Shown here: in pieces, positions 1 through 5,470 of the stretch
Layout of the letters: every line of letters starts with the position of its first letter
How positions within the stretch are numbered: the first letter of the stretch is position 1
DNA from: Sulfuriferula multivorans
GTDB lineage: Bacteria > Pseudomonadota > Gammaproteobacteria > Burkholderiales > Thiobacillaceae
Reading direction: 5' to 3'
Assembly (NCBI GenBank): GCA_010365175.1
Contig: JAAFGW010000145.1
Location: forward strand, 1 to 7,104
DNA: 7,104 nt
Translations under genes and position numbers: made by a program
Notes under the pieces: model-generated
Told to the model about the DNA's origin: nothing
The model's input: only the letters and a program-made list of their open reading frames with translations
Database searches by the model: none

Positions 1-285
1 GGCGTCGTGGCGAAAAACGACGCCGACCGCGCATCTTGCCTCACCCAGGTGCAGCAGCTGTTCGACCAGGCAGTCGTCATAGGCCAGTTACCCGCCGCCA
101 CCGATACCTTTCTCGCGACCCATGGCCTGCACGCCTACCTAGTCGGCCTGATGCACGAATGGGTTCTGAACCCGGACGCCTACGATCTGGCGACCTGCGC
201 AGCACCGCTGATCGACTGCTATTTGGGCGGCCTGAAAGTATCGCCGCCAGTCTGCCGCCCTTCAGCCACTATGTCCTGGCCTTAA
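1..285 (+). CDS. TetR/AcrR-family transcriptional regulator, C-terminal part (5' end outside window)
   Basis: The open frame enters from base 1 and stops at TAA 283-285, giving 94 visible residues. The segment resembles the ligand-binding C-terminal domain of AcrR/MtrR-type TetR repressors: a helix ending in AVVIGQLPAATD, then LHAYLVGLMHEWVLNPDAYDL, then a last helix ending in LIDCYLGGL. These match the family pattern of 'G-LP-xx-D', 'LHAxxxGLxxxWLLxPxxFDL' and 'LVDxxLxGL'. The DNA-binding HTH domain would lie upstream and is not visible. Such proteins are usually dimeric repressors of efflux genes, but no target can be inferred here. The last 15 or so residues after GGLK (VSPPVCRPS...) look like a poorly conserved tail. 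The 3' end overlaps the convergent photolyase gene by 17 bp. An internal GTG at 7 is not a credible start, since it would leave only half a domain. Family assignment is from remembered motif patterns; the exact subfamily is unknown. Confidence 0.7.
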   Translation, partial: GVVAKNDADRASCLTQVQQLFDQAVVIGQLPAATDTFLATHGLHAYLVGLMHEWVLNPDAYDLATCAAPLIDCYLGGLKVSPPVCRPSATMSWP

Positions 286-1690
286 ACAGCGCAAGCGCGC
301 GCTGCCGCTGAACCGCATGCTCAACAATCGGCGCAGGATAATCCTGACCAATGCGCACCCCTATTCGCGCTTGTTCGCTGGTCGAAAGCAACCAGGGTGC
401 ATGGATATAATGGTCTGGAACCGCCGCAAGCTCAGGCAGATAGCGGCGAATGAACTGGCCTTGCGTATCGAACCGCTCGGATTGCGTCAGCGGATTGAAG
501 ATGCGGAACCAGGGCTGTGCATCGCATCCCACGGACGCCGCCCACTGCCAGCCGCCACTGTTGGCGGCCAGATCAAAATCAATCAGCTTGTCGGCAAAAT
601 AGCGCTCGCCCAAACGCCAGTCGACCAGCAAGTCCTTGGTCAGAAACGAAGCCGTCACCATGCGCAGGCGATTGTGCATGTAACCCGTTTGATTGAGCTG
701 ACGCATCGCGGCGTCGACCAGCGGATAGCCGGTGCGCGCTTCGCACCAGGCCTCGAAATGCCCCGACGGATTCGGCCACGGCAAGTCATCGTATTGCCGC
801 TTGAAGGTGTGGCCTGCTGCTACATCGGGTCGGTGCCAGAGAATCTGATGATAGAAATCGCGCCAGATCAGTTCGGACAACCAGGTTTGCGCGCCGCGCC
901 CACCCTGTTGCCAGGCGGCCGCCGCAAGCTGCCGGATCGAAACGGTTCCAAAGCGTAGATGCACCGAAAGATACGACGGCCCTTTGATCGCGGGGAAGTC
1001 GCGTGTTTCTTGATAGCGATCGATGCGAACCATGAAATCGTCCAGCAGTTGCGCGCCTCCCGACATGCCGACGGGCAGATTGAGTTCAGCCAGATTGGAT
1101 GGGACAAACCCCATAGCCTGCAACGTGGGAATGTCCGTTGAGCGTGCAGCCAGCCGATCAACATGGCGATCAACCGGATAGGCTTGCAGGTAATAAGGCG
1201 TCAGCGTTTTCAGCCAGGCCTTTTTATAGGGCGTAAAGACACTGTAGGGTGTGCCGCCGGCTGTGAGCACTTCTTCACGCTCAAATATCACGGCGTCCTT
1301 GCTGTGATGAACGGCAATATCGTTGGCGTTCAGCGCGTGCCCAACCGCGGCGTCGCGCGCCAACGCAGCGGGGTCATCGTCATGATTGTAGAATACGGCA
1401 TCCACCCGAAGCCCGACCGCCAATTGAACGACCTCGTTGCGGGCCATGCCGTATTTGACGATGAGGCCACCGCCTTTGGCCTGCAAGGCCTGTTGCAACT
1501 CGGTTATGCTGGCGTGGATGAATTCGACCCGCCGGTCGGCTGGACCGGCCAAGGCATCCAGTATTTCACGGTCGAAAAAAAACACGCAAAACACCTGCCG
1601 GGCACGTTTAAGTGCGTGGTAAAGGGCGGCATGATCGTAGTCGCGCAAGTCGCGCCGAAACCAGACCAGGGCACGTGGGTATTCAGGCAT
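269..1690 (-). CDS. phrB: Deoxyribodipyrimidine photolyase (class I CPD photolyase)
   Basis: This 473-residue protein matches the full length of E. coli Phr (about 472). It would repair UV-induced cyclobutane pyrimidine dimers in the cytoplasm using blue light and FADH-. The N-terminal Rossmann antenna domain begins with ALVWFRRDLR (residues 7-16). The C-terminal FAD domain carries YLSVHLRFGTVS (240-251), ELIWRDFY (273-280), TGYPLVDAAMRQL (320-332), MHNRLRM (338-344) and NSGGWQWAAS (377-386). The electron-transfer Trp triad of E. coli (W306/W359/W382) aligns with W305, W358 and W381. N377 sits at the position of the Asn facing flavin N5, as in photolyases. The E. coli antenna-binding Asn108/Glu109 pair appears replaced by Ala108/Ala109, so the second chromophore may differ. 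The ATG at 1690 gives the conserved N terminus, but no strong Shine-Dalgarno sequence is visible. The stop is TAG, and the gene converges on and overlaps a TetR-type gene. It is transcribed divergently from yqgE. Confidence 0.95.
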   Translation of the reverse strand: MPEYPRALVWFRRDLRDYDHAALYHALKRARQVFCVFFFDREILDALAGPADRRVEFIHASITELQQALQAKGGGLIVKYGMARNEVVQLAVGLRVDAVFYNHDDDPAALARDAAVGHALNANDIAVHHSKDAVIFEREEVLTAGGTPYSVFTPYKKAWLKTLTPYYLQAYPVDRHVDRLAARSTDIPTLQAMGFVPSNLAELNLPVGMSGGAQLLDDFMVRIDRYQETRDFPAIKGPSYLSVHLRFGTVSIRQLAAAAWQQGGRGAQTWLSELIWRDFYHQILWHRPDVAAGHTFKRQYDDLPWPNPSGHFEAWCEARTGYPLVDAAMRQLNQTGYMHNRLRMVTASFLTKDLLVDWRLGERYFADKLIDFDLAANSGGWQWAASVGCDAQPWFRIFNPLTQSERFDTQGQFIRRYLPELAAVPDHYIHAPWLLSTSEQARIGVRIGQDYPAPIVEHAVQRQRALALFKART

Positions 1691-1776
1691 GAGGCATGTG
1701 AGTCGTTATAGTGTAAGGGTACGTGTAAAAAGAGGTGTTGGCTGGATTTAAGGCAGATTACAATGGAGGGGCCATG
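1691..1776. promoter_or_regulatory. Divergent promoter region between phrB and the yqgE-lnt operon
   Basis: This 86-bp gap is the only intergenic space before the six-gene plus-strand block, so the operon's main promoter probably lies here or in the start of phrB. On the plus strand TATAGT (1707-1712) is a 5/6 match to a -10 box, with a weak CAGGCA (1684-1689) 17 bp upstream. On the minus strand TATAAC (1710-1705) is a 5/6 match pointing at phrB, but it lacks a good -35. The two candidate -10 boxes overlap, which would make the two promoters mutually exclusive. A second plus-strand box, TACAAT (1759-1764), lies too close to the start codon to be convincing unless the message is nearly leaderless. 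No operator palindrome, terminator or PyrR-binding leader was recognised. The sites come from consensus matching by eye. Confidence 0.4.
1765..1771 (+). promoter_or_regulatory. Ribosome binding site of yqgE
   Basis: GGAGGGG is a strong Shine-Dalgarno match. Its GGAGG core ends 7 bases before ATG 1777 and only 4 before ATG 1774, which favours the second of the two consecutive Met codons and argues against the upstream in-frame GTG at 1735. Confidence 0.75.
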
Positions 1777-2334
1777 ATGGAAACCGTTAACCTCACCCAC
1801 AACTTCCTGATCGCCATGCCGGGCATGGTCGACCCCAATTTTCATGGCTCGCTGACGTATATCTGCGACCACAGCGAGCAAGGTGCGCTGGGTGTGGTGG
1901 TCAACCGACCGATCGATCTGGATCTGTCGACACTGTTCGATCAGATCGGGCTGACCCTACCCGAGCACCTGCGCGACAAAATCGTCTATTTCGGCGGCCC
2001 GGTTCAGACCGAGCGCGGCTTTGTACTGCATACGCCCCCCCACACCTTCAGCTCCACCCTCACCGTCAAGGATATCGTCAGCCTCACCACATCAAAAGAC
2101 GTGCTGGAGGCGGTCAGCCAGGATGTGGGGCCGGAAAAATTCATGGTCTCACTGGGCTACGCGGGTTGGGCTGCCGGCCAGCTGGAAGAAGAGATCAAGC
2201 AAAACGCCTGGCTGTCAGTGGCCGCCGACCCGCAAGTCATCTTCGACCTGATGCCTGAAGAACGTCTGCCCGCGGCGATGAAGCTGCTCGGCATCGATTT
2301 CGCCAGTTTGTCAGACGAAGCCGGACACGCTTGA
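1777..2334 (+). CDS. yqgE: YqgE/AlgH family protein (UPF0301)
   Basis: This 185-residue protein has the full length of the family (E. coli YqgE is about 187). Conserved blocks in order are NLTHNFLIAMPGM (5-17), YICDHSEQGALGVVVNRP (28-45), GGPV (73-76), RGFVLHTPP (80-88), TTSKDVLEA (104-112), GYAGW (127-131), GQLEEEI (134-140), NAWL (143-146) and a terminal GHA. The family is small, cytoplasmic and of unsettled biochemical function. The homologue AlgH was named for an effect on alginate expression in Pseudomonas, and the gene commonly precedes yqgF. No signal peptide or membrane segment is present. The start was chosen from Shine-Dalgarno spacing; ATG 1774 would add one Met. It is the first gene of the operon, and its TGA stop overlaps the TTG start of yqgF in TTGA. 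Family assignment is firm, function is not. Confidence 0.93.
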   Translation: METVNLTHNFLIAMPGMVDPNFHGSLTYICDHSEQGALGVVVNRPIDLDLSTLFDQIGLTLPEHLRDKIVYFGGPVQTERGFVLHTPPHTFSSTLTVKDIVSLTTSKDVLEAVSQDVGPEKFMVSLGYAGWAAGQLEEEIKQNAWLSVAADPQVIFDLMPEERLPAAMKLLGIDFASLSDEAGHA

Positions 2335-2768
2335 ACCCGGGCGACACCCACGGCACAGTACTGGCCTTCGACCTCGGCCTGAAACGCACCGGTGTCGCGT
2401 CGGGCGATCTCTCCATCGGCGTCGCACATCCTCTCACGGTCATCCAGGCCGACTCCACCGATGCACGGCTCACGGCTATCGCCAAACTCATGACCGAATG
2501 GCAACCGGTATTGCTGGTGCTTGGCATCCCCACCCATGCCGATGGCGGCGAACACGAAATGACCCGGGTGGCCAAAAACTTCGCGCGTAAATTAGAATCA
2601 CGTTTTAATCTGCCGGTGTTTCTGGTGGATGAACGCCACACCAGCACGGCGGCCGAGTCCGAACTCCATGAGCGCGGCATCCACGGCAAAAAGAACAAGG
2701 CGCTAACGGATGCCGTTGCCGCGAAACTCATACTCCAAGGATTTTTCGATGCCCGCCTTACTGCCTGA
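2331..2768 (+). CDS. yqgF: Pre-16S rRNA nuclease YqgF/RuvX (Holliday-junction resolvase-like fold)
   Basis: The 145-residue product fits the YqgF family (E. coli 138). YqgF is an RNase H-fold nuclease involved in 5'-end maturation of 16S rRNA; it was earlier proposed as a Holliday junction resolvase (RuvX). Visible motifs are LAFDLGLKRTGVA (11-23) with probable catalytic D14, VLGIPTHADG (63-72), LVDERHTSTAAE (98-109) with the DER acidic cluster at 100-102, and LTDAVAAKLIL (126-136) with D128 as the C-terminal acidic residue. All acidic positions expected of the active site are present. The start is a TTG overlapping the yqgE stop. No nearer-consensus ATG or GTG preserves the conserved first strand, and the Shine-Dalgarno sequence is weak, so translation probably depends on coupling to yqgE. 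The last 20 bases overlap pyrR. The product is cytoplasmic. Confidence 0.93.
   Translation: MNPGDTHGTVLAFDLGLKRTGVASGDLSIGVAHPLTVIQADSTDARLTAIAKLMTEWQPVLLVLGIPTHADGGEHEMTRVAKNFARKLESRFNLPVFLVDERHTSTAAESELHERGIHGKKNKALTDAVAAKLILQGFFDARLTA
2737..2741 (+). promoter_or_regulatory. Ribosome binding site of pyrR, inside yqgF
   Basis: AAGGA lies 7 bases upstream of ATG 2749, within the 3' end of yqgF. It sets the pyrR start at 2749 rather than at the in-frame ATG at 2710, which would add 13 residues not expected in the family. Confidence 0.7.
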
Positions 2769-3243
2769 CGCCAACACCCTGATTGCGCGACTCGCCGACG
2801 CCATTGCGCCCACGCTCACCCCCAATACCTTCATCGTCGGCATTCATACCGGTGGGGTGTGGGTGGCCGAGCGCCTGCATGCGCTGCTGCGGTGCACCCA
2901 ACCCCTCGGCACGCTCGATATCTCGTTCTACCGCGACGACTTCTCCCGCATCGGCCTGCACCCGCAGGTGAAACCCTCCAACCTGCCGGTTGACCTCGAA
3001 GGCCGTGACATTCTGCTGGTCGACGACGTATTGCACTCCGGACGCACGGTACGCGCAGCCATGAACGAATTGTTCGACTACGGCCGCCCTGCCTCGATCC
3101 GGCTGGCGGTGCTGGTGGATCGAGGCGGCCACGAACTGCCGATCCGGCCCGATTTTGCGGGCCACACGCTCACCGTACCGAGCAATCAGAACATCAACCT
3201 GTCACAGCTTGACGATGGCCATTTGACCCTCACCCTCGCATGA
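2749..3243 (+). CDS. pyrR: PyrR: bifunctional pyrimidine operon regulator / uracil phosphoribosyltransferase
   Basis: The 164-residue protein belongs to the type I phosphoribosyltransferase fold and has the PyrR length. The PRPP-binding loop is ILLVDDVLHSGRTVRAAM (88-105), with the acidic pair D92-D93. Other PyrR blocks are FIVGIHTGGVWVAERL (28-43), LDISFYRDDFSRIG (56-69), GRPASIRLAVLVDRGGHELPI within 112-132, and PSNQN (144-148). In Bacillus PyrR binds pyr mRNA leaders in response to UMP/UTP and also has uracil phosphoribosyltransferase activity. In pseudomonads and relatives its regulatory mechanism is less clear. Here it starts inside yqgF and runs straight into pyrB through an ATGA overlap, so there is no room for a classical PyrR-controlled attenuator immediately before pyrR or pyrB. 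The PRPP motif is intact, so catalysis is plausible but not shown. Confidence 0.93.
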   Translation: MPALLPDANTLIARLADAIAPTLTPNTFIVGIHTGGVWVAERLHALLRCTQPLGTLDISFYRDDFSRIGLHPQVKPSNLPVDLEGRDILLVDDVLHSGRTVRAAMNELFDYGRPASIRLAVLVDRGGHELPIRPDFAGHTLTVPSNQNINLSQLDDGHLTLTLA

Positions 3244-4193
3244 ATCCACAACTCAATCCTGATGGCAGCCTGCGCCACCTGCTTACACTCGACGGCCTGC
3301 CGCGAACGATCCTGACGCACATACTCGATACCGCAGAATCCTTTATGGATGTCGGCGAGCGCGAAGTGAAGAAAGTCCCGCTGTTGCGTGGAAAATCGAT
3401 CTTCAATCTGTTTTTCGAACCATCAACACGCACCCGCACCACGTTTGAAATCGCCGCCAAGCGCCTGTCCGCCGATGTGGTCAACCTCAATATCGCCACC
3501 TCCAGCCAGACCAAGGGTGAGGCGATTCTCGACACGGTCGACAATCTCGCAGCCATGCACGCCGACATGTTTATCGTGCGCCATGCGCAATCAGGGGCGG
3601 CTCATTTCATCGCGCGCAATGTCGCGCCACATATTTCGGTCATCAACGCCGGCGACGGTCGCCACTCACATCCGACGCAAGGCCTGCTCGACATGTTCAC
3701 CATCCGTCGTTTCAAGGGAGAATTCCACAACCTGACCGTGGCCATCGTCGGCGACGTGCTGCATTCACGCGTGGCGCGTTCGCAAATTCACGCACTCACC
3801 ACGCTGGGGGTGCCGGAAGTCCGCGTGATCGCCCCGAAAACCCTGCTGCCCACCGGCGTTGAGCAAATGGGCGTCAAGGTCTACCACGACCTGGAAGCCG
3901 GTTTGCATGGGTGCGATGTGGTCATCACGCTGCGCCTGCAAAGCGAACGCATGAAAGGCGCGCTCCTGCCAAGCGCGCAGGAATACTTCAAGTTCTTTGG
4001 CCTGACGCCGGCAAAGCTCGCGCTGGCGAAACCCGACGCCATTGTCATGCACCCGGGCCCGATGAACCGCGGCGTGGAAATCGACTCCGAAGTGGCCGAC
4101 GGTCCGCAGTCGGTCATTCTGCCGCAGGTGACTTACGGCATTGCAGTGCGGATGGCGGTGATGGCGATTCTGGCGGGAGGGACGACAGCATGA
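3240..4193 (+). CDS. pyrB: Aspartate carbamoyltransferase catalytic chain
   Basis: PyrB condenses carbamoyl phosphate with L-aspartate to N-carbamoyl-L-aspartate, the second step of de novo pyrimidine synthesis, in the cytoplasm. The 317-residue length is normal. The carbamoyl-phosphate loop FFEPSTRTRTTFE lies at 58-70 (S62-T63-R64-T65-R66-T67). The SSQTKGE loop at 88-94 contains the lysine (K92) contributed across the trimer interface. VRHAQSG occupies 113-119, HPTQGLLD 144-151, and HPGPMNRGVEI 271-281. These are the expected substrate-binding elements, with none visibly missing. No regulatory chain gene (pyrI) follows. Instead a pyrC-like gene overlaps the stop by 4 bp (ATGA), the arrangement of Pseudomonas-type ATCases in which PyrB associates with PyrC'. 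The extended N terminus before the first helix (MNPQLNPDGSLRHLL) fits this class. No Shine-Dalgarno is evident upstream of the ATG, so translation is probably coupled to pyrR. Confidence 0.97.
   Translation: MNPQLNPDGSLRHLLTLDGLPRTILTHILDTAESFMDVGEREVKKVPLLRGKSIFNLFFEPSTRTRTTFEIAAKRLSADVVNLNIATSSQTKGEAILDTVDNLAAMHADMFIVRHAQSGAAHFIARNVAPHISVINAGDGRHSHPTQGLLDMFTIRRFKGEFHNLTVAIVGDVLHSRVARSQIHALTTLGVPEVRVIAPKTLLPTGVEQMGVKVYHDLEAGLHGCDVVITLRLQSERMKGALLPSAQEYFKFFGLTPAKLALAKPDAIVMHPGPMNRGVEIDSEVADGPQSVILPQVTYGIAVRMAVMAILAGGTTA
4175..4181 (+). promoter_or_regulatory. Ribosome binding site of pyrC-like gene, inside pyrB
   Basis: GGGAGGG ends 8 bases before ATG 4190 and supports that start. The same frame is open back to 3911, but that stretch is the pyrB gene read out of frame. 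Confidence 0.7.
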
Positions 4194-5470
4194 AAATTCA
4201 TATCCGGAATGGCCGTGTGATCGATCCGATGAACGCGCGCGATGAAGTTGCTGACATCTTTGTGGTGGCTGGAAAGATTGTCGCCGTAGGCGAAGCACCA
4301 CCCGACTTTCACGCCAATCGTGTCATCGACGCTAGCGGCCTGGTGGTGTGTCCCGGTCTGGTCGACTTGTCGGTGCGACTGCGCGAACCCGGTTTTGAGT
4401 ATCGCGCCACCCTCGAATCGGAAATGCTCGCTGCAGCCGCCGGCGGGATCACCTCGCTCGCCTGCCCACCCGATACCGACCCGCCGCTGGACGAGCCGGG
4501 ACTCGTCGAGATGTTGAAATTCCGCGCAAAAAACCTGCCGGGGCCGCGCGTTTACCCGATTGGCGCATTGACCCAAAAACTCGAAGGCAAGCTGCTGACC
4601 GAGATGGCCGAGCTGACCGAAGCGGGTTGTCGCGCCTTTACCCAGGCCGACGCGGTGCCCACCAACCCCCAGGTGCTGCTGCGCGCGATGCAATACGCCG
4701 CCACGTTTGGCTTCAGTCTGTGGTTACGGCCACAGGATCTGTCGCTCGCGCGTGACGGTGTTGCACACGATGGTGCGGTGGCCTCGCGCCTCGGTTTGCC
4801 CGGCATTCCAGCGCTGGCCGAAACCGTGGCGTTGGCTACCATCCTGTTGCTGGCACGCGAAACCGGCGCCCGCATCCACATTGCGCGGCTGTCAACGCGT
4901 GAAGGCATCGCGATGGTGCGTGCAGCCAAGGCACAAGGCCTTTCCATCACCTGCGATGTCGCCAGCACGCACGTGCATTTATCGGAAAACGATCTCGTCA
5001 GTTTTGATTCACACCTGCATCTGATACCGCCGCTGCGCGGTCTACGTGACCGCGACGCCATCCGCGAAGCGCTGCGCGACGGTTCCATCGACGCTTTGTG
5101 TTCGGACCACACCCCGGTTGACGAAGATGTGAAGCAGGTACCGTTTGGCGAATCGGCACCCGGTGCCTCCGGTGTTGAACTGCTGCTGCCGCTGACCCTG
5201 AAATGGGCGCGCGAAATGGGCGTCCCTCTGATCAAGGCCATCGACCTGATTTCGTGGAAACCGGCACAAATTCTGGGCGTGCCAGGCGGAAATCTATCCA
5301 TTGGCAGCTGTGCCGACATCTGCATTTTTGACGAAACAGCCGAGTGGATCGCCACCCCAAAAACGCTCGCCAGTCAGGGCGACAACACCCCTTTTCTCAA
5401 CCACCCTATGCAGGGACAAGTCCGCTATACCCTGATTGACGGCCATATCGATTTTGAGTTTGCGCATTGA
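4190..5470 (+). CDS. pyrC': PyrC': dihydroorotase-like protein, probably non-catalytic ATCase partner
   Basis: The 426-residue amidohydrolase-fold protein aligns throughout with class I dihydroorotases: an N-terminal beta domain (IRNGRVIDPM, 5-14), CPGLVDL at 54-60, LREPGFEYRATLESE within 64-78, AAAAGGITSLACPPDT within 81-96, SDHTPV (305-310), GASGVELLLPL (325-335) and a C-terminal GSCADICIFD strand (372-381). The metal site is largely destroyed. The DxHxH motif reads D59-L-S61-V-R63. The usual HAED-type histidine is R180 in LRPQD. The HIxHxST motif reads HIARLST with R233. Only the late aspartate (D306) remains. This matches the inactive PyrC' of Pseudomonas putida/aeruginosa, which forms a dodecamer with PyrB and is needed for stable ATCase. 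The frame is intact and well conserved, arguing for a structural role rather than decay. It is coupled to pyrB by ATGA and to lnt by TTGA. Loss of activity is inferred from residues, and standard annotation would simply say dihydroorotase. Confidence 0.9.
   Translation: MKIHIRNGRVIDPMNARDEVADIFVVAGKIVAVGEAPPDFHANRVIDASGLVVCPGLVDLSVRLREPGFEYRATLESEMLAAAAGGITSLACPPDTDPPLDEPGLVEMLKFRAKNLPGPRVYPIGALTQKLEGKLLTEMAELTEAGCRAFTQADAVPTNPQVLLRAMQYAATFGFSLWLRPQDLSLARDGVAHDGAVASRLGLPGIPALAETVALATILLLARETGARIHIARLSTREGIAMVRAAKAQGLSITCDVASTHVHLSENDLVSFDSHLHLIPPLRGLRDRDAIREALRDGSIDALCSDHTPVDEDVKQVPFGESAPGASGVELLLPLTLKWAREMGVPLIKAIDLISWKPAQILGVPGGNLSIGSCADICIFDETAEWIATPKTLASQGDNTPFLNHPMQGQVRYTLIDGHIDFEFAH

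Noticed and set aside
287..304. CAGCGC/GCGCTG inverted repeat just after the TetR-type stop as a terminator
   Set aside because: The stem is only 6 bp, has no T-run, and lies within the coding sequence of phrB.
317..958. 213-codon plus-strand open frame, and a similar one at 1163-1711
   Set aside because: Both lie antisense to the well-supported photolyase, show no recognisable domain, and are typical GC-rich shadow frames.
1735..1776. GTG 1735 as start of yqgE
   Set aside because: It would add residues across the ribosome binding site. GGAGGGG at 1765-1771 and family length favour ATG 1777 (or 1774).
3911..4189. Upstream in-frame extension of the pyrC-like gene (start at 3911)
   Set aside because: It is pyrB read in another frame. 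The ATG at 4190 has a strong Shine-Dalgarno and gives the family's usual N terminus.
4552..5355. 267-codon minus-strand open frame inside the pyrC-like gene
   Set aside because: It is a Ser/Arg-rich, low-complexity product antisense to a conserved gene; no family resemblance.
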